Source: Brachypodium distachyon (Eukaryota; Streptophyta; Magnoliopsida; Poales; Poaceae). From it: DNA of 64,000 bases. The position numbers and the translations under genes are program-made. The notes beneath the pieces are model-generated. The model did not search any database. It saw only the letters and a list, made by a program, of their open reading frames with translations, and was not told the origin of the DNA. The stretch lies in the NCBI RefSeq assembly GCF_000005505.3, contig NC_016133.3:58741237-58805236 (forward strand), read 5' to 3'. This document shows, in pieces, positions 39,377-49,919 of the stretch (positions within the stretch are counted from its first letter, which is position 1; each line of letters starts with the position of its first letter).

Positions 39377-40246
39377 CAGGCTCGATCTGGAGTGTTAATA
39401 CAGTACTAGTCTATATGGTCGGCGTAATTCTAGTCTACACTACAGTACTACACAGTTCTTCAATTCGTACTGCGTAAGTCTAGCTCTTCAATTTGGGCAA
39501 TGTTTTCTGCATAGTTAATGCGAAGCAGTACTGTAGAATGGAACTGCCAGGCTACGATGATTTCCCGTGTACTTTCCTCGCAAACTTTTTTCCTTCTGTT
39601 TATCCAACTTGTAAATATCAACGTGGGATGATAATACTATGTCTCGCCGTACGTCCTTGAAAGAGTTGGATGTTTATTGTTTTTTTTTTTGCTTTACATA
39701 TACTCCTCTTTGCTGGTTGAACGGTGTAAAACTACAAACACGGAATGCATCCATGGAGCAGTGCTCTTTGTTGGTTGAATGAATGAACGCTGTACCAACA
39801 TACATGGAGTACGGAAAAGATCGTTGCTGAGCTGCCTGCCGCAGTTATTGTTATAGAAGCTTTGTGATCGTTCCGGTTCCGTGAGCTTGAAACGTTTGGT
39901 GGCGAGGCGAGTGCCGGCGTTCATGGAAGCACCAACTGAATTTTGATTGTTGATGATGAAGAACAGTTTTGGACTTCGGATGGCAATTGGCAGGCCGTAG
40001 ACTGAGCTGGACCCAGAGCTGTCGTTAACTGGGCTTGGAGGCCCGTTTCTCGACCTCGATCTGTAGATAAAAGAACGGCCCAGCCCAAAGCTAAACGAAG
40101 CGCATCGAAGAGATGAGGTGTGATCCCGGGGGGAAAAAAATTAAAATGAAGGCGTAGCCGCAGTCGGCGGAGCAGTGCAGACAAACACACAATTCGCTCG
40201 CTCGGCCACGGAAGCCCAAAGCTAGAGACTCCTGGAACTCCCAAAT
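39377..40246. other. Intergenic, small gene to RING gene
   Basis: This holds the 3' UTR of the small gene and the promoter of the RING gene. GGCCCA/TGGGCT-type motifs occur near 40018-40086 (for example TGGGCTTGGAGGCCCG and GGCCCAGCCCA), consistent with a constitutive promoter. No gene is seen. Confidence 0.45.
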
Positions 40247-42431
40247 ATGGAGCCCGCCGCCGACGACTCGCCGCCGTCGCCGCAGCAGCCGCTGCTGGGT
40301 TCTCCGTACGCTGGCGCCGCCTCGGGGCCCGGGAACCACCAGGCCTCGCCCCCGCCGGCGGCGAGGCCGAGCCGCCTCGCGGCGCTCATCGGGCGCGCGG
40401 CGGGGCGGCGGGGCCCGTCGATGCTGGTGCGCGAGACGGCGGCGCTGCAGCTCGAGCGGCGGCGCGCCGACTGGGCCCACTCCCGCCCCGTCGTCGCGCT
40501 CGACGTCGCCTGGAACGTCGCCTTCGCGGCGGCGGCCGCGGCGGTGCTCGCGGCCTCCGCCGCCGAGAGCCCCGCCAAGCCGCTCCGCCTGTGGCTCGTC
40601 GGCTACGCGCTGCAGTGCGTCGTCCACGTCTCCCTCGTCTGCTCCGGCCCCGGCCGCCGCCGCCGCGCCGCCCGCGCGCGAGGCCCCGATGTCGAGTCCG
40701 ACGCCGCGAACGCCGGGCCGGACGGCTCAGGCAGCGAAGACGACGACGATGAGGAGGCCATGGATGAGAGGAGCAGGTGATGCGGAAAGGAAAAACCCCA
40801 ATTTTTCTTCATGTTATGTTGTGTGGTGGATGCAGGACTAGGGTTTGTGGCTCCGTCCGTGATACCATGTGCTCAACTGAGCTGTGCGTGTCGATTCAAT
40901 AACTGTTTTGTAATGATTTTTCGCCGTTCATACAGTTCTGTGGAACGATGTGAGTCGGTGAACACTCTGGTGTCATTTCTGTGGTGGATCATTGGGTTCT
41001 ACTGGGTGGTGTCCGGCGGTGACATGCTCGAACAGGGTGCTCCACGGCTGTACTGGTATTGTCTCCTAAACCTCTACCTATGTAGTACATTTTCGTGTGG
41101 GAACTCGAATGCTTACTTGTCCTACCAGTTTGCAATTGCATGTTAAGGCTAGTGTTATTTGCCATATCTTGAATGTCGCAAAATGCAAAGTAGAATCCAA
41201 GATGCTGTACCATAATCCTTGTTGTCGAAAGGAGGCAATTACCTTTGATTATTCTCAGAGCAACTGCACCAAGCCACTGTTTGGCTATACCGGCATATGA
41301 TACAAATATGAAATTTGCTAGCTTTTGAAATCTGTTACTTCCTCCATCCAATAAAGGATGTCTCAATTTTGACTAAATTTGAATGCATCTATACACTAAG
41401 TCATGTCTAGATACATCCAAATTTTGACAAACTTAAGACATCTTTTGTTGGACGGTGGGAGTATTACCTTTGCTAGTTAATGTTTAATGCAACTGATACA
41501 TATACTTTATTCTTTTACAACTAATTGGTGATTAACTGACTACCATGTACTCCTATCATTTATACCAAAAGAGTTGCCTGATTTGGAATTTCTTGTGCAG
41601 GTTAACTGTAGTTTTTCTAGCATTTGATGTCTTCTTCGCTGTTTTTTGTGTTGCTGTGGCCTGCTTCATTGGGGTTGCATTGTGCTGCTGCTTGCCTTGT
41701 GTTGTTGCAATTCTGTATGCTCTGGTTGGCCAGGTAAATTATGCGTTTGAGAAAGTATCTGCTTCTCTACTGCCTGCAATGTTACTCCTTATTGCTCATC
41801 CCCTTCTTTCTTGCGTATGTAGGAGGGTGCTTCAGATGCAGATATTGGCGTTCTCCCCAGATATAAATATTCTGTTGCCAACGAGGATGTAGAGAAAGGA
41901 ACAGATGAGGGGCTTATGATCCCCATCCTGAACAATAGTGGAGCATCAACAAGCGAACGCATTCTCCTTAATGAGGACGCTGTAAGGATTGTTTTCTGAT
42001 TTCTAATTGTATACTTAATGTTTCTTTGTTTGCATTTATATTTTAAATTATGTTTGATCTTCCTATATCTACACGGTATTTCCCTTTGGTTGTGAACATA
42101 TAGTTTATAATTCCTTGCACTACAGAGAACTTTCCATCCCATGCCAGTTTAAAAGTTCAGACAATCTATTCTCAGAAATCAAAAAGTACCGTGAAGTAAT
42201 GATGCAAACAAGCATCCCCGTCCCATTTATATAGTCTCCTATGCATTGCTGACAGCTTCTTTGTTCTATCAGGAGTGCTGCATCTGCCTCTCATCATACG
42301 AAGACGGAGTGGAGCTATCTGCTCTCCCTTGCAATCATCACTTCCATTCGACATGTATTACAAAATGGCTACGCATGCATGCAACCTGTCCACTTTGCAA
42401 GTTCAACATTCTCAAAGGCAGTGAAAACTGA
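40247..42431 (+). CDS. Membrane-anchored RING-H2 E3 ubiquitin ligase
   Basis: The product is predicted to transfer ubiquitin from an E2 through a RING-H2 domain at a membrane; the substrate is unknown. Five exons: 40247-40776, 40936-41055, 41601-41733, 41823-41981, 42273-42431, summing to 367 codons (366 aa). The N-terminus is Pro/Ala-rich and disordered. Hydrophobic segments lie near residues 85-110, 115-135, 190-208 and 218-260, the last a double span around [19 protein letters not shown]. An acidic linker (EDDDDEE) sits near 168-174. The RING ligands are C316, C319, C334, H336, H339, C342, C353 and C356, with spacing C-x2-C-x14-C-x-H-x2-H-x2-C-x10-C-x2-C, complete. The layout matches the plant family of multi-span RING proteins like Arabidopsis At1g12760. 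Intron 2 carries a MITE. Confidence 0.9.
41339..41463. mobile_element. Stowaway-type MITE in RING gene intron 2
   Basis: The ends CTTCCTCCATCCAATAAAGG and CGGTGGGAGTA are imperfect inverted repeats, and the inside pairs as GATGTCTCAATTTTGAC with AAACTTAAGACATC. TA flanks both ends. The copy at 60184-60294 is the same family in opposite orientation. Confidence 0.75.
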
Positions 42432-42641
42432 GAACTCATTAGGGGCTTATGCTGACATAACTCCATACTCAAAACCCTGTATGCATGTACATCCTAGATC
42501 AAAGCAGCTAGCGAGGAGCTTTGTGATTCCCCATCTGTCAACCATATTCAGTTTTTATAAACCTAGGAAACCAAGCTAGGCACCCACAAACATGGTGCAC
42601 CTTAAAGGGATTACAAAACCAACTATCCGAAAACAAACATC
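42432..42641. other. RING gene 3' UTR
   Basis: Likely the 3' UTR of the RING gene, running into the debris cluster. Nothing else is seen. Confidence 0.4.
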
Positions 42642-43215
42642 TCAGGCATCCGGCTCAAAGACTGGTACGACCATCAGGACAGCAGCATCCTCAATCGTCC
42701 CTGGGTCACCTGGCATCAGTTGCAGCGCCGCATCCATCAGGCACTCTGCACCCATCTTGAGGCAAGCTTGATCAACCTCCTTTTGAAGACCTGCCCAATA
42801 CTTCAACAAAAAGGACACAGCCTAGCAAACGATATCCAAAGGGATCAAACCAAGACATGTTCAAAACAAGTCTTGTTCCATGCCTGTGCATTGCTATAGA
42901 TGCCTAGATGTAATAGTAATAAGATACAAGAGAAATCATAGATGCAGCTTTGAGTATTTGACGCTGCATTTCTGACTGGAGAATTGAAGATTGTCCTCAC
43001 CTTTTTTCAATCACCTTTGCTTGCGTTCCAGCTTCTTCCTGAGAATCTGGCCTGCCTGAAATTCTGCCATTCTCCCGTTTGTATGACCTTTTAATTTGCC
43101 CAGACAAATTTTCTAATGGAGACATCATAAACTGTTTGGTACAAGACAATTCAGCAAATGGAAAACTCTTGCCTGAGCTTCGGTCGTGGACACTTGTATA
43201 CTCACACACAAACAT
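42642..43215 (-). pseudogene. Two-exon coding-like fragment, family unknown
   Basis: On the minus strand, an open block 43015-43215 (from ATG, ending CAAGCAAAG|GTGATT) can be joined in phase to 42642-42821 (acceptor TTGCTAG, stop TGA). This gives a 126-aa frame. The second block, containing KYWAGLQKEVDQACLKMG and ending VVPVFEPDA, has convincing codon structure, including conserved-looking acidic and hydrophobic patterning. I cannot name the family. It sits beside the ankyrin/lipoxygenase debris in the same orientation, so it may be another captured or truncated gene piece. It could also be a short real gene or the tail of a decayed one. Confidence 0.4.
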
Positions 43216-43533
43216 GGTACCTAGAACACAGGTACGCAAATAATGGCGGTGTTTTCTGACGCTTTAACCTTGCGCCTTTTCTGTCATTTTATTCAACACA
43301 TACAGCTAAGCAAACTTGCCGATTATTATAAAGAAAACCACAATCCCTTGTGTCCGTGCTATCCCACGGACTTTGGATGTGTCCAAAACCACACTTGAGC
43401 AGGAAAAGAAACACTCCTTGATCGGCCTCAACGTACGTTTATGGCCACATGAACATGCAAACGTTGCTTATTTGCAGTGGGAAAATAGAGGAACACACAA
43501 ACAAGAATGAATACCGGCCATAAAGTTGATCGA

Positions 43534-43845
43534 TCAGATGGAGATGCTGTTGGGGATGCCCCTGGCCGTTATCCCGGTGGCATCACCGTTGGAGGTGTTG
43601 GGGGTAGAGCAGCATTAGGGGAATTCCGCCGGACCATTCCAGTTCTTGCAATGGGCGGTATCCCGGTTCATGCTCATGATCATCCCTTCGATCCTGATCA
43701 GCTTCTCGCTGAACTGCTGGAACGCCTGCTTGGCCCTCTCATCCGATGTCCACTGCGGTGTGTCGCGCTGCCAGAGGTAGACCTCATCGGAGGAGTGGTA
43801 GGAGAGGACCTCGATGACACACATGCCGATGATGCTCTGGAGCTG
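43534..43845 (-). pseudogene. LOX: Lipoxygenase C-terminal fragment
   Basis: The minus strand encodes [20 protein letters not shown], then a stretch with [10 protein letters not shown] and NWNGPAEFP, and ends GIPNSISI then stop. This is the end of a plant lipoxygenase, where the final Ile is normally an iron ligand. Everything upstream, including the catalytic His residues, is missing. The sequence lacks one base of the Tyr codon in the conserved FPY.LLYP stretch, producing an in-frame TAA, and has one extra C a few bases later that restores the frame. It is joined directly to an ankyrin-gene fragment on the 5' side. It is a dead fragment, not an enzyme gene. Confidence 0.85.
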
Positions 43846-44575
43846 GCTGGCAATCTCTGTCACTCTTTTGTTGGTCATGGCGTTTTCATTGAGCCGTGCT
43901 TGAACATTGTGGTTGATATCACTGAAAGTTCTCCTTAGCTCTGATACTTTGTCAATTCTCCGTACAGTTACAGCATTCTTTGCAACAGCCTCTGACAGCC
44001 ACACTATTATTTCCATATTAGACTCACCGTAGGGAACCTTCTCAGCCAAATGCATATCTGTTACATTTTGGTTATTGATAGCATTGACTTCAAGTGACTT
44101 GTAGCTAAGCAGAGGTTGCGCCATCTGGAAAAAAACAGATTGCAGAGAAGTATAAATTTGTTAAGTCAATGAAAGCATGCTGGGAATAAAGTGCCAAAAA
44201 AGACACCAAGTTCACATAAAAGAGTATATCTTTCAAATTCACTTAAGAGTTAAGATGCAGTACACAGTTTTATCAGATCAATTATGCCTCTTCGTTTTGG
44301 CAGTTAGTGAATCAGTGATCAGTAGTGAGCACTATGCAGTGGACCTGCAACTGCACCAAGTGGCTTTCAACTTCATACAGAAACTACTTGATAAACTGTA
44401 GAAGAGTAATGCATTCCTCAGTATTTGCTTTATAGATAGTCCATATAAAGTTACAACTTAGATGTACTGGAAAATAGACACTAGTCGCACAGTGAACAAA
44501 GATAAGCAATATCTTTCTTATCAAAGAACTATACCTGAGGCCTCAATTTTTCTTCTCTTCACATATAGTAGCCAT
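43846..44575 (-). pseudogene. Duplicated fragment of the neighbouring ITN1-like ankyrin gene
   Basis: The frame from 44124 ([40 protein letters not shown]) matches the start of exon 3 of the ankyrin gene at 47227-49919 almost residue for residue. Homology also covers the upstream intron (both have AAAGCATGCT just before the exon) and a few bases of the end of exon 2 (ATACCTGAGGCCTC against ATACCTGGGGCCTC). It stops near residue 93 and continues into a lipoxygenase C-terminus. The membrane part of the ankyrin protein is absent. This is a truncated duplicate, probably non-functional, though an expressed chimera cannot be ruled out. Confidence 0.85.
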
Positions 44576-46457
44576 AACCATAGACCTTTGAGAATGCATC
44601 ATGCACATACAAATTCCTCTCTTGGATCATTGTGCAGACATTTTCAGCGTCTCGCCATTGTCTACACCTGACATACATATGAACAAGTAAAGTTTGCAGT
44701 ACCACATTTGTTTCAGAACCTATCTTAATGAGATGAGCATGTATCTGCCTTCCGTAACTCAAAAGCCCTTGGTACCGACAAAGGCTTAAAAGCCCTGCCA
44801 AAGTGTATTGGTCAGGCCTAATGCACGCCAGCTCCATCTGACGGTAAATGTTTATCGAGGCAACTGGTTGTCCATCCCCTACATAACCTGAGAGGAGAGC
44901 ATTCCAGGATATCAGGTTCCTCTCGTTCATCCTGAGGAACAGTAACCGGGCAACCTCAATGCAGCCACACTTTGCATACATGTCGATAAGCTCAGTTTCC
45001 AAAACCACATTCATCTCATGTATGACCTTAATGGCATGGGCATGAATCTGCCTTCCGTACTCCGCAAACCTTCTATTTCCACAGAGCTTAAGAAGATTCA
45101 CAAAGGTATGCTGGTTAGGCTTTATGTTCGCTGACTCCATACGGCGGAGAATATCAAGTACCAAATCAACTTGCCCATCTTCAACGTAGCCAGACAAGAG
45201 TGCATCCCATGCTACATAATTCCTCTCATCCATTCTGTCAAATACCAATCGAGCAAGTTGCATCAAGCCACATTTACCATACATGTCAACAAGTGCGCTG
45301 CCCCGAATAGCATCAGTATCTAATGCTCTTCTAATCAAATAACCATGGAACGCACGGCCACTGTCAATGTCAGCCAAATGGGCACAAGCTGCGACTCCAC
45401 TGCCAAGGGTGAAACGATCGACAGTGAAGCCAGATTGCTGCATTTCGAGAACAATGTCAAGTGCCTCTTCACAGAGACCAAGACGGACATAACTCGAGAT
45501 GATGGTATTCCAACTCACTTGATCTCTGTCTATCATCGTCTCAAAAACTACAGTGCAACTATCCATGTCCCCGCACTTCCCATACATGTCGATGAGGCAG
45601 TTCCACACAGTGGTATTCCTTACAAATCCAAGGGCAACTGCCAACGCATGCAGCTGCTTCCCACGGTCCAGGCACAACAATGCACCGCAGGCCTGAATCG
45701 CCATTACAAGAACTGAATCAGTTGGAAGTACCCCAGCACGCCGCATGGCAGAGAAAGCATCCCAGGCTTCACCCCACCGACAATACCGGACATAGCCACC
45801 AATGATCACACTCCAAGAAACCATATTGGCCTCCTCTATCTCATCGAATGCCTTCCACGCATCATCCATCAATCCAAAATCGACATATGCACCTACCAAA
45901 GCAGTGCCCACGATGACATGGTGGCACAAGGCACACTTGATGACGAGGACATGCACGGCCCGGAGCATCCTGCTGTCCTGGAGGCGCGGGCAGGCTTTGA
46001 GAACGCTCGGGAGCACGAACTTGCTGACCGGGACTCCGTCCTTGTGCATCCTGCAGAAGAGATCGATGACCTCCGCGTGCCTGCTGGCATGAGCCAGCGC
46101 CACGATCGCCGAGCTCGCGCTCTTCTCGCCGCCGCCGCCGCTCCTGCGCGCTTCCCCAGGCTGGGCACGTTCGCTCGCGCCATTGCCGCTCGTCCGAGGC
46201 ATTCCGCCGAACAGGTCCGCGCCGCTCCCCTCTGGCATTACGTCGAGCAGGCCGCGCGGGTCCGTCTTGTGAGAGGTTCTTTGATCGGATGGCACGAGGA
46301 GCTGTTCCTGCAAGGTGGCCGAAGAAACGCCCACGCACCGGAGGAAATGGCGGTGACGGCGGCGGCGGTAGCAGGCATCCCATCGAGTGGTGGGATTGGA
46401 GGGAGGAAGAGAGAGCGGCTGTGGATAAGGGTGAAGCTGCTGCAGGCAAGAGCCCAT
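44559..46457 (-). CDS. Pentatricopeptide repeat protein, PLS class, intronless
   Basis: PPR proteins bind organelle transcripts in a sequence-specific way and act in editing, splicing or stability. The single exon gives 632 aa from the first ATG at 46457 (MGSCLQQLHPYPQ); the open frame extends a little further upstream without an ATG. The first roughly 100 residues are Arg/Ser/Pro-rich and suit an organelle transit peptide. From about residue 110 repeats follow in P-L-S order, with hallmarks LIDMYGKCGDMD, NLISWNALLSGYV, GRQIHAHAIKV and ELIDMYAKCGCIEVARLLF. The protein ends soon after the last repeat with VYGYGYYM and lacks E and DYW domains, unlike many PLS proteins. Its stop codon lies at the edge of the duplicated ankyrin-gene segment, so the original C-terminus may have been replaced or trimmed. 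Confidence 0.88.
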   Translation of the reverse strand: MGSCLQQLHPYPQPLSLPPSNPTTRWDACYRRRRHRHFLRCVGVSSATLQEQLLVPSDQRTSHKTDPRGLLDVMPEGSGADLFGGMPRTSGNGASERAQPGEARRSGGGGEKSASSAIVALAHASRHAEVIDLFCRMHKDGVPVSKFVLPSVLKACPRLQDSRMLRAVHVLVIKCALCHHVIVGTALVGAYVDFGLMDDAWKAFDEIEEANMVSWSVIIGGYVRYCRWGEAWDAFSAMRRAGVLPTDSVLVMAIQACGALLCLDRGKQLHALAVALGFVRNTTVWNCLIDMYGKCGDMDSCTVVFETMIDRDQVSWNTIISSYVRLGLCEEALDIVLEMQQSGFTVDRFTLGSGVAACAHLADIDSGRAFHGYLIRRALDTDAIRGSALVDMYGKCGLMQLARLVFDRMDERNYVAWDALLSGYVEDGQVDLVLDILRRMESANIKPNQHTFVNLLKLCGNRRFAEYGRQIHAHAIKVIHEMNVVLETELIDMYAKCGCIEVARLLFLRMNERNLISWNALLSGYVGDGQPVASINIYRQMELACIRPDQYTLAGLLSLCRYQGLLSYGRQIHAHLIKIGSETNVVLQTLLVHMYVRCRQWRDAENVCTMIQERNLYVHDAFSKVYGYGYYM

Positions 46458-47226
46458 CTGTCTGGCGTTCGTTCTGCTCGCTGAAAGGAGCACCTCGGCT
46501 TTAGTTTACTAGTGCTTCACTAGTTTAGCTGTTTTTTTTAAGGCAAAATACTTCTATAGTAGCTTTTTTTTTTCCTTCGAAGGCTACATTGATTTCCCAG
46601 TCAAAATTTGCAATTTTAGAAGAAAATATCGTGTATATTTCATTTGAGACCACAGCAAATTTCAGCCCCCTTTTGACAAGTGGTGATTTTCGTAAACATT
46701 TTTTCTGTGGAATCAATTTGTCATGAAAACAAATTATTGATGGATCTACTGATATTGATTTGATACCATTTTTGTACAGCACTAAAAAGAGAGACAGCTG
46801 AATGTTACTCCAAGTGACAACACAATGACCAAAACTGGCCATCAGATTATTACTTTTTCACCCTAACTAAGAACTGGAATTAAGCTCGTCATACCAGGAT
46901 TGCACAGGAGCAACAATTTCAAGTACCGTTTTTAAGCCCCCTTTTTTGACAGAACAGTTTCAAGCACTTCTGGAGTACATGGATAACATTGTCGCTATAC
47001 TGGACAGACTGCGGCACGAGGAGCTCTTCATTCTTCAGTATTACAAAATGAGCAACAATTACAATCATCCAAGTATACAAACCATCAAAGATGGAACAGA
47101 GAAAGGTCTGCTGCGGTGCCTCACCACAGACCTAAAACAGCCGAGCAAATATGTACAATGGCAATTGGTTTCTTCTAGTTACCTGTTCTTAATGTTACAC
47201 GCGGCTACAGCAGGATCTGTGACTTG
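46458..47226. other. Intergenic, PPR 5' side to ankyrin gene 3' side
   Basis: This holds the PPR promoter and the 3' UTR of the ankyrin gene, both on the minus strand. It is AT-rich with T runs near 46528 and 46565. No TATA box is convincing and no gene is seen. Confidence 0.4.
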
Positions 47227-49919
47227 CTACAGGGCATAGATTTTCTTCTCGTGTTCTTCGACGGCTTCCAGGTCTGATAACCCTTCATGGACGGACCAGG
47301 AGAAGGACTTGCTACCGCTTGCCCTCTTGATACGCCGCTGCCTATCTTCGCCAAACTTGAACCGCGGGCGCAGCAACAGATAGGCAAGGAACAGGAGGGT
47401 CCCGATCATGATCGGCCCTCCGACTGCTGATATGGTGAAAGCCATCCAGGCATGCTGTGGGCCAACTACAACATAGGCCAACGAGACAAATGCCGCGCAT
47501 GTACTGAGGCACGCTGACCACATTAGTTTATTTACAATCTTGATGATCTGCTTCTGTGCACCGGTTTCCCAGGCAACCAGGGTGATCTGCACTACGACCA
47601 CCGCAAGTGAAATGAAAAGGGCAATGGCGTTCAGAAGACAGAAAACGCGGAACCCAGTAAGCTTAGATATGTAGGCCTCGCCGATTTCTCTCCCTTCTTC
47701 CCTGTTCTGGTAGTATTGACCCGGCAAATTGAAAATGGAAACAAATGCGATGGAGGCAATCAGGGTTGCTACCAAAGTAACTGAGTTGATGGTGTTCTGG
47801 ACAGCTTCTCTGTGAAGTTTCCGCAGTTCTTTGGCAATCCCTGTCACTCTTTTGTTGGTCTTGGCATTCTCATTGAGCTGTGCTTGAACATTGTGCTTGA
47901 TATCACTCACAGTTCTCCTTAGCTCTGATGCTTCATCGACTTTCCCTACATTTACAGCATTCTTTGCACCAGCCTCTGACAGCCACTCCATTATTTCCAT
48001 TTTAGACTCGCCGTAGGGAACCTTCTCAGCCAAATCCATAGCTGTTTCATTTTGATTATTGATAGCATTGACTTCAAGTGACTCATAGGCAAGCAGAAGT
48101 TGCACCATCTGGTAAAAAAGGCAAAGGATAAAGTTGTGAAGTCACCAAAAGCATGCTAGTACATCAAGCACCAGAAAGGATCACCAGTGCGCATGAAAAT
48201 AGTGCATCTTCTCAAGAAAATGTGCTAGCACTCTTCTTAACATGGTTTCTATGGAGTTTGCACACTAAAAGTGCTAGCATTCTCTAAAAAAGTGCTGACA
48301 TCCTGCTGTCAGTATCCTCATTAAGAGACAAACAGATAGAGTGTGGAAAACCCCTATATTTGGTATGCCCATCATCCCTCTCCTCCAAATACCTACGACC
48401 AATTATTTAGTGCATGCATACTGATAGTTGTCCCAGTCTAAATATCTACAGAAAGATAAACTATGGAAAATTTTATGCTAGCACTCTAGAACTGTCACAA
48501 GCTCTATCTAAAAAATTAGTAGTTGCAACTGCAGAGTATATCTTACATCTTTTAACGACTTAACTAGAATCCTATTTTGCGCAAAAAAAGAACTAGAATC
48601 CTATCATGAAGCAGCAGTCCAAGTCTCCAAGGGGAAATGTTGTTGAAAAGTGTGCATAACACATAACCAAATATTTAGGTACATGCATTCCCGGCAAAGG
48701 TAGAGGGTTAACTAAAAACATCAAATAAGTGAGAGAAGGTTCATGTACTGATCTACATGATTTTAGCAAAGAACAATACCTGGGGCCTCCACTTTCGTGT
48801 AGCTATATGTAGAGCCGTGTTTGCCTTCTTGTCACGCACGTTGAGGATGGAAACATCAGCCATCAGCAATTCTTCCACCACATCAGTGTTTTTACCTTTA
48901 ACAGCCATGTGAAGGGCGGTTTGTCCCTTTCTATCTCTGATCGGAACGATACCCGGATCCCTCTCAATGAGTGCTTTGACGATTCGATGGTACCCAATTC
49001 TCGCAGCAGTATGTAGTGCTGTCTTCCCATTTTTCCGCACAATCCTTATGCAGTTATCGTCAGTATCCAGTATAGCGTTCACCACATCCAAGTGGTCTTT
49101 TACTGCTGCAGAGTAGAGTGGACTAGTCTTGGAAGAGTCACACACTTGGCAAAGCTCAGGCCACCGCCCCAAAAACTCCTTCACGACCTCTGTTAGGAAA
49201 GAAACTTATCAGTCTACTTGCCATGAGAAAAGACCAACGCATTCATCATTACACAGTAGTTGCTGCTGTTGCAGAAGCTTAAACAGAATGTAAGTTTTCT
49301 TGCAAAAAGGACAAGAAAATGTTGGGTACCGTCCTAGGCTCCTAGCCAAACCAAACACATCAAGGCTACCAATTTCCTTTTGATTACTACCCAAAGGCTA
49401 CCATTAGCATCACTGGTACAACTACAGCCTTGCGAATTAACATTTCCTGGCATATATAGCCCAGTGAATCGAACTGGAGTCCAATCCACCAAACAACTCA
49501 AAAGGCTATGCTGAAGCAACTTAATCTAGTTCAAGGAGAAGGAAGCTGCTCGCACCTAGAAACAGCAGCAACCAGTTGGATTCGAACTACTATTAGTTCC
49601 AAAAACCGGAGCAGCGGAATCTGAGCTCACCAGTGTGGCCTTGCTTGGCGGCGACGTGGAAAGCGTCGAGGTCGATGCGGGAGCGGAGCGAGGCGGCCTC
49701 GAGGTCGTAGAGCGGGAGGAGGAGGCGGACGATCTCGGCGGCGCCGGCCTCCGCCGCGACGTAGAGCGCGGTCTCCCCGGAGTCCGTCTGCGCGGCGGCG
49801 AGCGCGGCCGCGGCCGCGGGGTTGCTCCCGGCGTCGGGCAGGAGGCCGCGGACGGCCGCGGCGTCCGCGGATCGGACGGCGGCGAAGAGCGCCTGGTGGG
49901 AGAGCGGCGGGAGATCCAT
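47227..49919 (-). CDS. ITN1-like ankyrin repeat protein with PGG membrane domain
   Basis: Plant ankyrin-PGG proteins are plasma-membrane or endomembrane proteins; Arabidopsis ITN1 and ACD6 relatives act in salt, ABA and defence signalling. The exact role here is unknown. Three exons: 49631-49919, 48780-49189, 47227-48108, all in phase, 527 codons (526 aa). Residues about 20-270 hold ankyrin repeats (SGETALYVAAEAGAAEIVRL, GKTALHTAARIGYHRIVKAL, GQTALHMAVKGKNTDVVEEL, ANTALHIATR). A linker with SELRRTVSDIKHNVQ follows, then the PGG domain (NSVTLVATLIASIAFVSIF, with LPGQY replacing the usual PGG) and four predicted membrane helices. The tail is basic and ends HEKKIYAL. The 5' part of exon 3 was copied to 43846-44575. 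Confidence 0.9.

Noticed and set aside
43507..43938. 143-codon plus-strand frame
   Set aside because: It is the antisense shadow of the lipoxygenase/ankyrin chimera, which gives clear homology on the minus strand.
45862..46484. Long frames in other phases within the PPR gene
   Set aside because: They are shadow frames of the GC-rich 5' part of the PPR gene, which has convincing repeats in its own frame.
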